Below are positions 47,357 to 56,855 of a stretch of DNA of 64,000 bases, one piece after another. The stretch's first letter is position 1; each line of letters starts with the position of its first letter. The notes beneath the pieces were generated by a model. That model did not search any database. It was not told the DNA's origin and saw only the letters and a program-made list of their open reading frames with translations. A program made the translations under genes and the position numbers. This DNA is from Fragosphaeria purpurea. Its lineage: Eukaryota > Ascomycota > Sordariomycetes > Ophiostomatales > Ophiostomataceae. The stretch is from positions 1 through 64,000 of the forward strand of contig PCDL01000022.1 of NCBI GenBank assembly GCA_002778095.1. The letters are read 5' to 3'.

Positions 47357-48014
47357 GGACCAGCTGCTGTGCGCATCCGAAGGCCCCGGTCGACGTTGGA
47401 TCTTCCCGTGCTAGCGGCCAAATGTGGATCTTTCAAACGTGCCGGCTCGAGGAGAATGAAAACTTTGCAACCTGAAACACTTGCAGACAGGTCGTTGACA
47501 AGCTTCTTCACTGTAAACTCCAGCAATCCCACAATCCGTCGCTCAAGCGATGAGATGAAGAGGCTTTGACAATGCGTCTAATCGATCTAGGGTCTCTTTG
47601 TGTGCGTACGACAACAAAAAGGTCTTTATTTTCCGCAAATTCAGGCTATATAGCGTCGTTATAAATGTTCATGGTAAATTATTTGAGGGCGGTGATGGAA
47701 GTACGTTTCATGACAAAACGTTCAATTTTCGATGTTGAAGTTGAAATTCGAACTGTAGGCGGTCTTGGAGGCGGAAGCGCTTTTCTGATTCGTCTTCTCG
47801 CCACAACCATCACGTGTGTACACTTAGTCAGCTTCAAGGTACCCAGCTTAAATACAACACAATATTAAATTGGTTTGTGGGGGTTTTTTTCTCGATAGCG
47901 CCTCTCCTTTTCCATATATATACCATTAAAAAAGTAGCCGGTAATAAAGAACATCTGTGGGACAGGAGTTAAAAGAAAAAAACTTTTTTCTCCAAAAAAA
48001 TATAATGAAACAAA
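47357..48014. other. Intergenic region, AT-richer, left of tRNA-Ser
   Basis: This contains the upstream flank of the deacetylase gene and, from about 47600, AT-rich sequence beginning the 48-51 kb island. T7 on the minus strand at 47994-48000 is the Pol III terminator of the adjacent tRNA. No protein gene is recognised. Confidence 0.5.
47994..48000 (-). terminator. Pol III terminator of tRNA-Ser(GCU) copy 1
   Basis: A run of seven T on the minus strand starts 15 nt past the tRNA 3' end, as expected for RNA polymerase III. Confidence 0.75.
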
Positions 48015-48127
48015 CGACAGGAACGAGATTCGAACTCGCGCAGGAGAACCTAATGGCTCCTTGCTTTGAACCGACAAATCGGACCATATATAGCAGGCCA
48101 CCGCCTTAACCACTCGGCCATCCTGTC
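48015..48127 (-). tRNA. tRNA-Ser(GCU) with anticodon-loop intron
   Basis: On the minus strand the acceptor halves GACAGGA and TCCTGTC pair perfectly and the discriminator is G, as in tRNA-Ser. The D-arm is GCCGAGTGGTTAAGGC. The anticodon stem GTGGC/GCCAT encloses loop CTGCTA, giving anticodon GCT (reads AGC/AGU). An intron of about 32 nt sits after position 37 and contains AAGC, which can pair with the anticodon as is usual for pre-tRNA introns. The long variable arm (AGG-TTCT-CCT) marks a class II tRNA. The T-arm is GCGAG-TTCGAAT-CTCGT. All expected arms are present, so it should be functional. Confidence 0.93.
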
Positions 48128-48232
48128 CGGTTTCGTATTGGGTTTAGCGTGTCTAACTCCCTATATATGCCCATATACGCAAGTGATCTGTAAAGGTTCT
48201 ACCACCTGACCCCTATCAGCGCGGACGTCTCA

Positions 48233-49930
48233 TTGTACAACAACACAGAAAGGAGTAAACGCGACAATCTTGGAAAAACACGTCTATCTTTAGAAGAGGT
48301 TGAAAATTACCAAAATGACAAAAAACCAACACCCGCCACTGGTCTTGTGACATTCGTTATCTATATACAGCCCATCGCCTCTACCTTCCCGAATATTATT
48401 GCGGCTCCATGCAACGGACAACCACTACAGCTTGCACAGCATCTGAAAGTCAGTCACTTCTCTTTGAAAACGGATGGACAGAAATCTGTGCCTCTGTCTT
48501 TTTGCTCTCGGTTCTTTCTTAAGGTTTCTTTGACAAGATACTTTTGCCAGCGACCGTGCCTGGTCGACGATTCAGCATAGCTGAGTCTAGCAGCAGGGTT
48601 TTAAATAGGGGGCGTCTGCGTTGGAGACGTCGGTCAATCTTCTCCGGTTTCCTTTCGTTTCGAACATCTTGAATAATCGCGACTTCCCTATCACAGTGTT
48701 GGCAGACTGGTTTGTGGAGCCACTTCTTGTCACCAACCTGCAGCTGGCCGGTATTTTGCGCCTTGAGGAATGCACCCGGGGTTCACCAATCCCGCTCACA
48801 AGCACATAAGGGCATATTACGTACTTTAGATCATGGGAGCTTTTGAAGCACCAATCTAGTAAGATCATCGATGAGCTCGGTCAAGATGGGGCTCCCATAC
48901 GGGACTGGTGCTTTGCATTTAGACGATGCCAGAAAGACGGAACGGTTACTGTCCGCTACGTCGGTACTACACAGTCCCCAGCAGCTCCACTTCCTTCGAC
49001 AGAACCTGTTTCATCGCAGCGGTAGAACATGATGGGCATGCCAAAGGCGAGAGACATTCTGACGAACGAGCCATCCAAGCACAAGAGCTATATGATGCGG
49101 GCATTCTGTCCTTGTATTTTTGCCAAGATAGAGATATATGGGTCAAGATGATTCTCGACTACTGGCTTGCTGGCTGCTTGGAGGCATTGGAGGACCCCAT
49201 GGAAAACATATGTCCATTAAAAAGGGTTTTGCTTATAAAAGAAGGAATGAGCAGTTGAGCCAGAAACACACTTCCAAATACCTGCATGAACTACATGCCG
49301 CAATTGAGGAACTCATGACCAAGAAAACAGATTGGCTTGAGCGACAGTCGCTCAGGGGACCATACTATCCCATAAACTTTTACCAATACCAATGCCTCAA
49401 CTCGACGGCAGCAAAGTCAACATCAACCAAAAGGGCGACATGAGGTTGAGAGTCTGGAGTGCTGACGGGCACGAACACCTTATTGCAACCTACATAGGAC
49501 ATCTGGCAGCAACGGTGCATCCTGATGGTTTCACGACGATCCACTTCACGCCACATGGGGTAGATCTCCGGAACCCACATGGCATCAGCCTGTGTCCTCA
49601 AATAAGTGACCTTCGAGATGATATTGCGGTCGCTCCAACGTTTCCAGTATCCAGGCTGAAGAGGTTGGAGGGCGGGAAGGAGCTTTCTTTGATCTGGAAA
49701 CAAATCAGGGGTGTTGCCTACAGAGCGGCGCCCCTAAGGGAAACCCAACTCCTAAACGGGCGCCTGAAAACGTGAAGTCAATTTGGCCTTTGGCGGTGAA
49801 TGACGCGTTATGGCTAATGGACCAATACCTCGACGAGTACTTTCCCGACGGCGGAGAATTTGGCTTGGAGAAAAGAGATACTTTCCTAAGGGCACCGATG
49901 ACGTTGATAGGTTCACAAGGTGAGACATAA
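48233..49930 (+). pseudogene. Decayed protein gene, unknown family (GIY-YIG-like motif)
   Basis: A coherent protein can be followed across three frames: frame of 48621 up to about 49000 with one in-frame stop (48807-48809), then shifts at about 48990-49020, 49195, 49400 and 49770. Readable pieces include DWCFAFRRCQKDGTVTVRYV followed by GTT, AIQAQELYDAGILSLYFCQD, KYLHELHAAIEELMTKKTDW, SADGHEHLIATYIGHLAAT and VNDALWLMDQYLDEYFPDGG. The W.FAF...G..TVRYVGTT block resembles a GIY-YIG-like motif in fungal proteins of unknown function; this is tentative. All four shifts are in the same direction and none has splice sites. An open stretch at 48233-48580 may be the decayed 5' end. It is in an AT-richer island between two tRNA genes. 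The broken reading frame means no functional product is expected. Confidence 0.6.
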
Positions 49931-50741
49931 CTATATAAAATGAAAGTCAGGACTGCAAACTAACCATAATAATGCATTGTCTAGATTTAAACAGTCGCCG
50001 GCTTACCAACAGCATCCGTATGTTGAAGAATGGATAAACTAGATGTAGAGTCGATGCTTACAGCTTAGACCGTGCCGCTCCGTTGTCTGCGCACAGAAGT
50101 TAGACAGGCATGGAAATACATGCACCCGAAGATTCATCCAAAGGGTAAAAAAGGCAGCAGACGCGCCATCTTTCACATTTGTCCACGAGCATCTACGGTA
50201 CATTATCGGACAGACAGTAAAGCGGTTGACCAGAGAGTCGAGTGTTGCGGATCGGGTCGGTGATTTGAGGCGGGCCGGATTCACGAGGCGGCATGTGTAG
50301 GAGGCTTTCCCTTTAAAAAACTTTCGAGCCAACAGTGGTCAGTTTCAACTTTCCGTGTTACAAGTAACAGTTGTATTCACGGCTGGGTGTTATTGTTATC
50401 GTATAGTTTTGGTTTAATGGTAACGATCGGCGACCATATCGGTAACAGACGATTTAGACATACTTTGTCTGGTAATCAACATGATGATATGTGATTTAGC
50501 GTAAGTCTAAGCAGAATATAATGAATATAAAGTACTGAATTCGTAGGACGCGGAGATGTTTAAAAATATAGGTGAGGCTCCGTGTTACGTATTATTTAAC
50601 TGACCCATAAGTATAATATTATAAAAATATTAACACCCTTAAAACCCTATCTTGATTTACAAGTTATGCTCTGCTTCGTACTTATAGTTAAAAAATGGTG
50701 GAAGCTTAAAAATGAAGAGCAAAAAAAATATTGTGTGTTAA
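49931..50741. other. AT-rich intergenic stretch between pseudogene and second tRNA
   Basis: The composition is clearly more AT-rich than elsewhere, especially 50440-50740 with many TATA/ATAA tetramers. No frame or repeat is recognised. It may be a relic of mobile or RIP-affected DNA, but no diagnostic end is visible. T8 on the minus strand at 50721-50728 is the terminator of the adjacent tRNA. Confidence 0.45.
50721..50728 (-). terminator. Pol III terminator of tRNA-Ser(GCU) copy 2
   Basis: Eight T on the minus strand, beginning 14 nt past the 3' end of the tRNA, almost the same spacing as at copy 1. Confidence 0.65.
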
Positions 50742-50920
50742 CGACAGGAACGAGATTCGAACTCGCGCGGGCGAACCCAATGGCTTCCTTGCTTCGAGCC
50801 CAACGGATTGGGTCTATAGCAGGCCATCGCCTATGTAACTCTTGTTAGTTTAACCGCTAGAGAAGCACATCGACTTTGGGTGGAGGGGGAGGCTAACCTT
50901 AACCACTCGGCCATCCTGCC
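50742..50920 (-). tRNA. tRNA-Ser(GCU) copy 2 with anticodon intron and a 67-nt D-arm insertion
   Basis: On the minus strand the acceptor halves are GGCAGGA and TCCTGTC (one G-U at 2-71) with discriminator G. The gene matches copy 1 through GGTTAAG, then 67 nt (50897-50831) interrupt the 3' strand of the D-stem, after which GCGATGGCCTGCTA resumes. The anticodon stem is ATGGC/GCCAT with anticodon GCT, an intron of about 31 nt containing GAAGCAAGG as in copy 1, variable arm GGG-TTCG-CCC, and T-arm GCGAG-TTCGAAT-CTCGT. The variable-arm stem differs from copy 1 at a pair (A-T there, G-C here) yet still pairs. The insertion begins GTTAGC, ends CATAG and contains ACTAAC about 15 nt before its end. 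It is either a tRNA gene carrying an mRNA-type intron or a disrupted pseudogene. Confidence 0.7.
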
Positions 50921-51888
50921 TTTGTTGTTACGCCACCCTTATTTTCCAATATATAAAGTAGCTCACTCATCATATCGCCATTCCCCAACGCGCGCTAGTG
51001 GCAAATCTAGGCTGGCCCGATGCATCAATATTCAACTAACGGGGAGAAGGCTGAAACTTTTTCCTTATCCGGCTTCCAGTCGTTTGTCGTGCTTTGGGAC
51101 GGATTGCCTCGTTCGCTCTTTCCTCGACGCTCTTCTTGACTCCCAGCCGCCGCCCTCTTCCGCCTCCGTACCTCGTTCCTTCTCTGTTTGTCTGTTATAG
51201 CAACCTTTGAGCCATTCGTTCTTGCTTTATAGTTTGTCTCCCCTTTTTTCTTCTCTCTCAGACGGGGTTTCTCAAGTCGCCCGCTCCTACCGTCTGTCTT
51301 CCTTTTTGGCTCGCCACACACATTTTTTATACCTTCAAGTCGCTCCTTCCCCCCTCGTCTCACTCCGCCTTTTCTTGTGTCTTTCCCCTCTCGGGCCTTC
51401 CTATTCTGATCAGGTCTAAAAGCGACAGGGATCAGTGACCCGCAACTTCGAGGCTTCCTCACGAAAAGCCGGCTCGTTTCGGGGGTAAGTCGAGGGCCAC
51501 TCGTCCGCATAACATATTCTGGGCACTCGCTTTTGGGGCCTCGTTCCCTTTTCTGCTTAGCGCGGTTTTCCCATCTGGGAAGGAACAATACCAGGAAAAT
51601 CCCGACCCAAAATATAAACAACTAATAAAATAAAAATAAAAAACCTCCCAGCGCAAGGTGAGCCACCATAACAACTCGATTTGTTTCTGTTCATTATTTT
51701 CGATTTTCATGCCACACCTTTTTTTTCAAATTTTTTTTATTTGTATAGAGCCACCCATTCCTTTGTTTTACTGCTTTTACCTTTTTTGGTTTCCTTTTCC
51801 AGCGACACGCCTTCATGTTTTCGTCAACCTCGAGACCAGCTTTTTTCCCGACTCCCATCACGGCGTCTATTTCTGGCGTATTGACACC
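50921..51888. other. Intergenic region upstream of the ING/PHD gene
   Basis: Pyrimidine-rich sequence at 51090-51410 and 51700-51820 is probably promoter and leader of the PHD gene. The reading frame is open upstream of its start to 51658, but that stretch has leader composition. No other gene is seen. Confidence 0.5.
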
Positions 51889-53925
51889 ATGCCTAGGGAC
51901 GACCTTTCCATCGACTTTGTCAAGCGAACCATGCCGCCCGGCGGCGAAGCGCTCGACCCGGCCCTCATCCTCGAAGACTGGATGAACCGGGTCGCCAACC
52001 TGCCCGAGGAAATCCGGTTCCTCCAGGACGAGATCGCCGACAAGGACCGCCAGTACAGCGAGTGCATCAAGATCATCGACGAGCGCGATGGCCGCATCCA
52101 AAAGTTCATCAAGGCCAACGGCAGCCACGAACCCAACCCGCGCGAAGAGACGTACCGCAAGACCATCGCCGACAACTTTGCCAAGGCCGAAACGCTCGCC
52201 GACGAGAAGATTGCGCTCGCCCAGAAAATGCAGGCCATCATGGACCGACACGTGCGCCAGCTCGACATGCAGATTAAGCAGCTGTACGACCGCGGCGAGC
52301 CCGGGTTCACCGACCCCGACGAAGTCCCTTCTTTGCTGCGGCCCAGCGCCGCCAACCAGACGACGACGTCGGCGCGTTTGTCGGCGCGCTCGTCCGCCTC
52401 GCTCGGCCCACAGTCGTCACCCTCCGCCGCCGGCGTCGCGGCGGCGGCGCTAACCAGCAAATTGTCCGGTGCCGCACCCTCACCCAAGGGCACACCCAAG
52501 GAGACGGCCAAGGCAGCCGCCACGAATGGCGTGGGCTCCGTTGCTGGATCCGGCGGCGGGGGCAGCGGCCGTGGTTCCAACCTCGCACAAGTTCGGCAGA
52601 TGCAGGCACAGCAGGGTCATGCAGCGTCGGCTCCCGCCAGCCCTGCGGCGACCATGATTCTGAGCCGGAATACACGGGAAGGATCAGCGGGCCTAGGCTC
52701 TGGCACCGGGAAACGGGGCCCGCGCGCAAACAGCGCGCTTGCCAACGCGCCACCCATGCCGAGCGGGCTGGCACGACACTCGTCACTGGGACCGGGTACG
52801 CCCAAAGCGCACCAGACGGCAACGGGCGCGCAGCGGGCTGGTAGTGCAGGCCCCCGTGCGACAACCAAGGCTGCAGGCGCGAGCTTCGGGCGCAAGGCAG
52901 GAACACCACTTGCGTCGTCGGGCACACCGAACGGGACGACCGGCGCAGAAAAGGGGCCGGGACCCGGCCGCAAAAAGGGCAGTGGCGCCGCGAGCGGACC
53001 GGCGCTAAAGAAATCGCTTGCGCGTGTCAAGCGCCCGGCAAAACACTCCGCTGCATCCTCCACGGCCGAGTCAGAGCTTTCGGATGCCGAGTCGGCGTCG
53101 GACTCGAATGCGTCGTCGCGCAGAGGCACACCGGCCCGAGGCTCTTCGCAGGGTAGAACTGGACCCACGTCAGCAGGGGGTGGTGGCGGCGAAACCGGCA
53201 CCGGCAGCAATGGTGGTAGTAGTGGCGGTGGCGGTGGTGACAAAGAAGGGTCGGCACAGCCCTTGGTCAAACGAGAAAAAGACAGCGTAAGTGGTGTGTC
53301 CGTGGGTGGAGGATCCGGTGCTTCAGCTGGTAGCGGCGGGGGTTCTGGACTGGGTGGAGGTGGTGGGCCCAGCGATGGTGCAGCAGGCGGTGGCGGCGGG
53401 GGTGTCACGACAAAGCGCAGAGCGGGTGGCGACGGACCGGGCGGTGCCACCCGTGGCGTTGGCAAAACGGTGAACGCGGGTACCGGCAAGGGCGCGCCGC
53501 TATCGAGCGATGACCGCATGGACCTCGACGAGGACGAGGCGGGCGACGACCGCAAGTACTGCCTGTGCCAGAACGTGAGCTTTGGCGACATGGTGGCGTG
53601 CGACAACGAAGACTGCCCCTTTGAGTGGTTCCACTGGTCGTGCGTGGGCCTCAAGAGCGAGCCCAACGGCACGTGGTACTGCCCCGTGTGCACAGAGAAG
53701 ATGGGCGGCACTTCTCGCGGCGGCAGCGGCAACAACAGCAGCAATAACAACAACAACATTGGCAACGGTGGCAACAGTGGCAGTGGCAACGGCAACAGCA
53801 ACAACAACGACGACGGCCGCAGCAGCACGCCGTCCGGCAATGCTGGCACTGGCGGCGATAGCAGCAGCAGCGGAGGTGCCGGCGGCGGCACGCCGGGGCC
53901 GGCGACAACGAAAAAGGGGAAGTAG
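51889..53925 (+). CDS. YNG2: ING-family PHD-finger protein, Yng2-type (NuA4 histone acetyltransferase subunit)
   Basis: ING proteins read H3K4 methylation through a C-terminal PHD finger and anchor acetyltransferase or deacetylase complexes. Single exon, 678 residues. The ING N-terminal coiled coil spans about 22-120 (ALILEDWMNRVANLPEEIRF, DGRIQKFIKANGSHEPNP), more like Yng2 than Pho23. A low-complexity linker of more than 400 residues, Ser/Ala/Gly-rich with a basic patch, leads to the PHD at about 556-603: YCLCQNVSFGDMVACDNEDC, then WFHWSCVGL and WYCPVC supply the C4HC3 zinc ligands. After the PHD an unusual Asn/Gly/Ser tail of about 70 residues replaces the usual near-immediate end. The start ATG is the one directly before conserved-looking sequence. 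Complex assignment follows from family similarity. Confidence 0.88.
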   Translation: MPRDDLSIDFVKRTMPPGGEALDPALILEDWMNRVANLPEEIRFLQDEIADKDRQYSECIKIIDERDGRIQKFIKANGSHEPNPREETYRKTIADNFAKAETLADEKIALAQKMQAIMDRHVRQLDMQIKQLYDRGEPGFTDPDEVPSLLRPSAANQTTTSARLSARSSASLGPQSSPSAAGVAAAALTSKLSGAAPSPKGTPKETAKAAATNGVGSVAGSGGGGSGRGSNLAQVRQMQAQQGHAASAPASPAATMILSRNTREGSAGLGSGTGKRGPRANSALANAPPMPSGLARHSSLGPGTPKAHQTATGAQRAGSAGPRATTKAAGASFGRKAGTPLASSGTPNGTTGAEKGPGPGRKKGSGAASGPALKKSLARVKRPAKHSAASSTAESELSDAESASDSNASSRRGTPARGSSQGRTGPTSAGGGGGETGTGSNGGSSGGGGGDKEGSAQPLVKREKDSVSGVSVGGGSGASAGSGGGSGLGGGGGPSDGAAGGGGGGVTTKRRAGGDGPGGATRGVGKTVNAGTGKGAPLSSDDRMDLDEDEAGDDRKYCLCQNVSFGDMVACDNEDCPFEWFHWSCVGLKSEPNGTWYCPVCTEKMGGTSRGGSGNNSSNNNNNIGNGGNSGSGNGNSNNNDDGRSSTPSGNAGTGGDSSSSGGAGGGTPGPATTKKGK

Positions 53926-54910
53926 GAAACCCTATCGCGGAATTCGATGCCGCCGCCGCCGCCACTACCGCCACCGCGCCGGCTGCCGCGACGCCCACCA
54001 CCACCAGGGCGCCCACCTCCGCGGCACATGCCGCCACCTCCGCGGCCATCACCGCAGCTGGCATCACCGCAGCGTCCACCGCCACAGCTGCTGCTCCCTC
54101 CGCCGCCACACCCAACGATGGAAACTATTGTCGTACGCGAACCCGAGTTGAAGCAAGAAGACGGGGGCGGGGATTCGATTTTGACGGATGATGGCTGAGG
54201 GGACGGTAGAGAAATTTGACCTGTTTAGTCCTCCGCAGAAGTTTTTTTTTTTTTTTTGGTTGGAGGGGTTTTTCTTAGCTGTCTATGCCCAGACGTCTTT
54301 TCGGTAGACGAGAGGCTGCTGAACTAAAGAGACACAATACATTTGATATCCCATCGTACTGTAGTCTCTTCCCGGAGGTTTCCTGCGTTTATGACGGCTG
54401 TCCATAACCACAAAAAATGGTATGCATAACGAGTGAATCTATGGAAGTGACAGAAGGTCATAAGTCGACCTTGACGATCACCTACGCGAAAGTGTCGTTA
54501 TTTTGCCATCATTACATACGCAGTCAATCAAATGCTACAGAAAACGGCGTGTATGGAACAAAGCTCTTCATACGTAACTGGCGCTTCCCGGTGATTATTG
54601 TGATGTATTTGTTTGCTTGTTTGCTTATTTCGTTTGCGTACCATGCAGCGCAACCGTGTTTTGTCTATCAACAGAAAAAAATAAAAGTAATGGAAACACG
54701 GGGACAAAAGAGCAAAAGAAAATGGGGGGAGGAGACTCCAGGAGTTACAACCCAGCATATCAGACTTTGTATTAAAGGGAACAAAGAAAACGAAAAGAGA
54801 AACCAGCGATGCAAAACAACCCAGCTGTGAAACGAAAGGCAACAGAGAAAAAAAAAACAGAATCCAACGACAAAAAAACAGCAGCCACAACAAGGACAAC
54901 AAACGACGGC
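53926..54910. other. Convergent intergenic region; first 260 bp coding-like
   Basis: From the stop at 53925 to about 54198 sequence stays GC-rich with regular GCC/ACC triplets, in a frame that reads as Ala/Thr-rich protein if shifted. The remainder is ordinary AT-richer 3' flank with a T15 run near 54243-54257. No separate gene is called. Confidence 0.45.
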
Positions 54911-56855
54911 TCAGTGCTCGAGCAACCGCAGGCTGCCCTGAACGACGACGTTCTCCAGGATGGACCCTGGCGGGATGTCAATGGTGCTGCCCTCGGTGGC
55001 GACGATGATGACGGTGCCCTTGAGGGTGACGCCGCGGCCCAGGTTGACGGCGCCGGTAATGGTCAGGTGGTCCAGCTCGATAATCTTGGGGATGGACGGG
55101 ATGTGCTTCTGGAAGTCGGAGACCTTTTTGAAGTCGCTGCCGAGCTTGATAAGGGGCGCGTCGCCGAAGCGGTTGGCGCTCATCTGCAGCTGGCCGTGCT
55201 TGACGGTGTACAGGTCGGACTTGACGAGCATCAGGTCGGAGCAGGTCTTGACGGGCAGGAAGCGGCGGCGCGGCACGTTGACGCCGTGGGCGTTTTTGAA
55301 GTGGCGGATGCCGGCGCCGACGGCGGTCTCGAGCTGGATGATGGAAATGTCCGACTCGCCCTTCTTGTCGCCGGGGATGGTCTTGCCGTTGGGGATGATC
55401 TCGAGGGCGAGCTCGTTGTTCTCGACGACGCGCTTGACGGCCTTGACGTTCATCCAGATGTTGTTGGTGTTGAAGTAGCGGAACTTTTTGATGGACTTGA
55501 ACTCGTTGACGTGCTCCTTGGGCACCTGGGCGATCTCGAGCAGGCGCACGTCGCCGTCGTAGTCGATGATGGTGCCGCCCTTGACGTCGGCCTTGGTCTT
55601 GTTGGTCAGCTCCATGATGTACTCGGCCTTGGTCTCGACCATGTGCTGCAGAATGCGCAGGTCGACGACGGCGCCCAGGTTGTCGACGTTGGACAAAAAG
55701 ATGATCTCGATGCCGCGCTCGATGAGCTGGTCGAGCACGCCCGAGTTGTAGAGCGACTCGAAGACGTCGCCGTGGCCGGGCGGGTACCAGCCCTCGGTGG
55801 CGTCGTTGTACGACTTGGGCACGGGCAGCAACGAGTCCTTGAAGATGCGCGGATAGCGGGACTGGTTGAAGGTGAGAATGTCCACATTGTGACCCTCATA
55901 CTTTTTGATGATAGCGGCGGTATCAGAGTCGGTGTTGAACGAATTCATCAGCAGAAAGGGCACGTTGCAGCCGTAGGTGCGGTTGAGGTACTCGATTTGG
56001 CGGACGGAGAGGTCCAAGAAGGACATGCCGTCGCGGACTTCGATGACGGATTTCGGGCCGACACAGCCCATCGAGGTGCCCAGGCCACCGTTGAGCTTCA
56101 GCACGGCGAGCTTGTTCAAGAAGCCGACGCTCTCGGAGTTGGCGAGCTCGTCGTAGTCGACAACCTGACCCTGCGCAGGGGGGGCGATACGGTCCCAATC
56201 GCTAACCAGTCAGTTCTTTTTCCTTTTTCTTTTTTTCTTTATAGTTCTCTACAATCTCCCCCAACGTTATACGCACACAACATTGCCCTTCGCTTTGTCG
56301 GTCAGGTACCGGCGGAAGAGGGCGAAGAAGTTGTCCATTTCTGTCTCGAAAAGCTGTAGCACGAAAAACGGACAAACGTTAGCAGGTGCTCTATACATGG
56401 TCCAGACGAAACGCAACCGAAGCGCTCCGGGAAGAGTAACGCTTGGGCCGGATGGCAGAGGATGCCGAACCGTTTAAAAAAGCTCACCTTCTTCTCCGCG
56501 GGATCCTTGACGGACTCGGACAGATTTGTCAGGGCGTTCCGCATTTGTGCTGCGGCGATGTTCGTAGAGGTGTTCTCGAATTGCTGAGGGTGACCGTTGT
56601 CAGCACGAAAGAAGAAGAGGAAGAGAGATGAGAGATGAGAGAAGGCTTGACAGCTTCGGTTGGCCGAAGCCACGATGAACGCGCTTTGCATCTGCCGCAA
56701 GGCTGGGTGCGCGACCGACTTACCATGTGGGACTGCGTTTTGCCGTGATGTCTTTCAGAAAGAGGTGTGTCGAAGCTGATACCGCCGCCGCCACCATTGC
56801 GGCCGCCCTCAGCGGCTTTAACGTGCGAAGGCAGAGCGCTTTTGATGCCTGACAT
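54911..56855 (-). CDS. UGP1: UTP-glucose-1-phosphate uridylyltransferase (UGPase)
   Basis: It makes UDP-glucose from UTP and glucose-1-phosphate in the cytosol, supplying cell-wall glucan, glycogen, trehalose and galactose metabolism. Exons are 56855-56724, 56583-56488, 56353-56277 and 56201-54911 (531 residues; yeast about 499). The three introns have GTAAGT, GTGAGC and GTGCGT donors. Joins produce AAAQMRNALTNLSESVKDPA, FALFRRYLTDKAKGNVVDWD and RIAPPAQGQVVDYDELA, all family-like. The nucleotide-binding signature KLNGGLGTSMGC lies at about 136-147, followed by PFLLMNSFNTDSDT, EGWYPPGHGDVFESL, FLSNVDNLGA and the C-terminal beta-helix (GRGVTLKGTVIIVATEGSTI). The first two exons encode a Gly-rich N-terminal region found in filamentous fungi. 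It appears intact. Confidence 0.95.

Noticed and set aside
46016..47569. 517-codon open frame on the plus strand
   Set aside because: Antisense of the HOS2 gene, whose conserved catalytic motifs settle the coding strand.
47740..47765. ATTCGAAC resembling a tRNA T-loop
   Set aside because: No pairing acceptor or anticodon arms could be built around it.
53947..54198. 83-codon proline-rich open frame after the PHD gene
   Set aside because: Reads through GCC-type repeats in a shifted frame; more likely a relic of the preceding gene than a separate one.
54809..56359. 516-codon open frame on the plus strand
   Set aside because: It is the antisense of the UGPase gene. Codon bias in GC-rich genes keeps the complementary frame open, and it has no domain.
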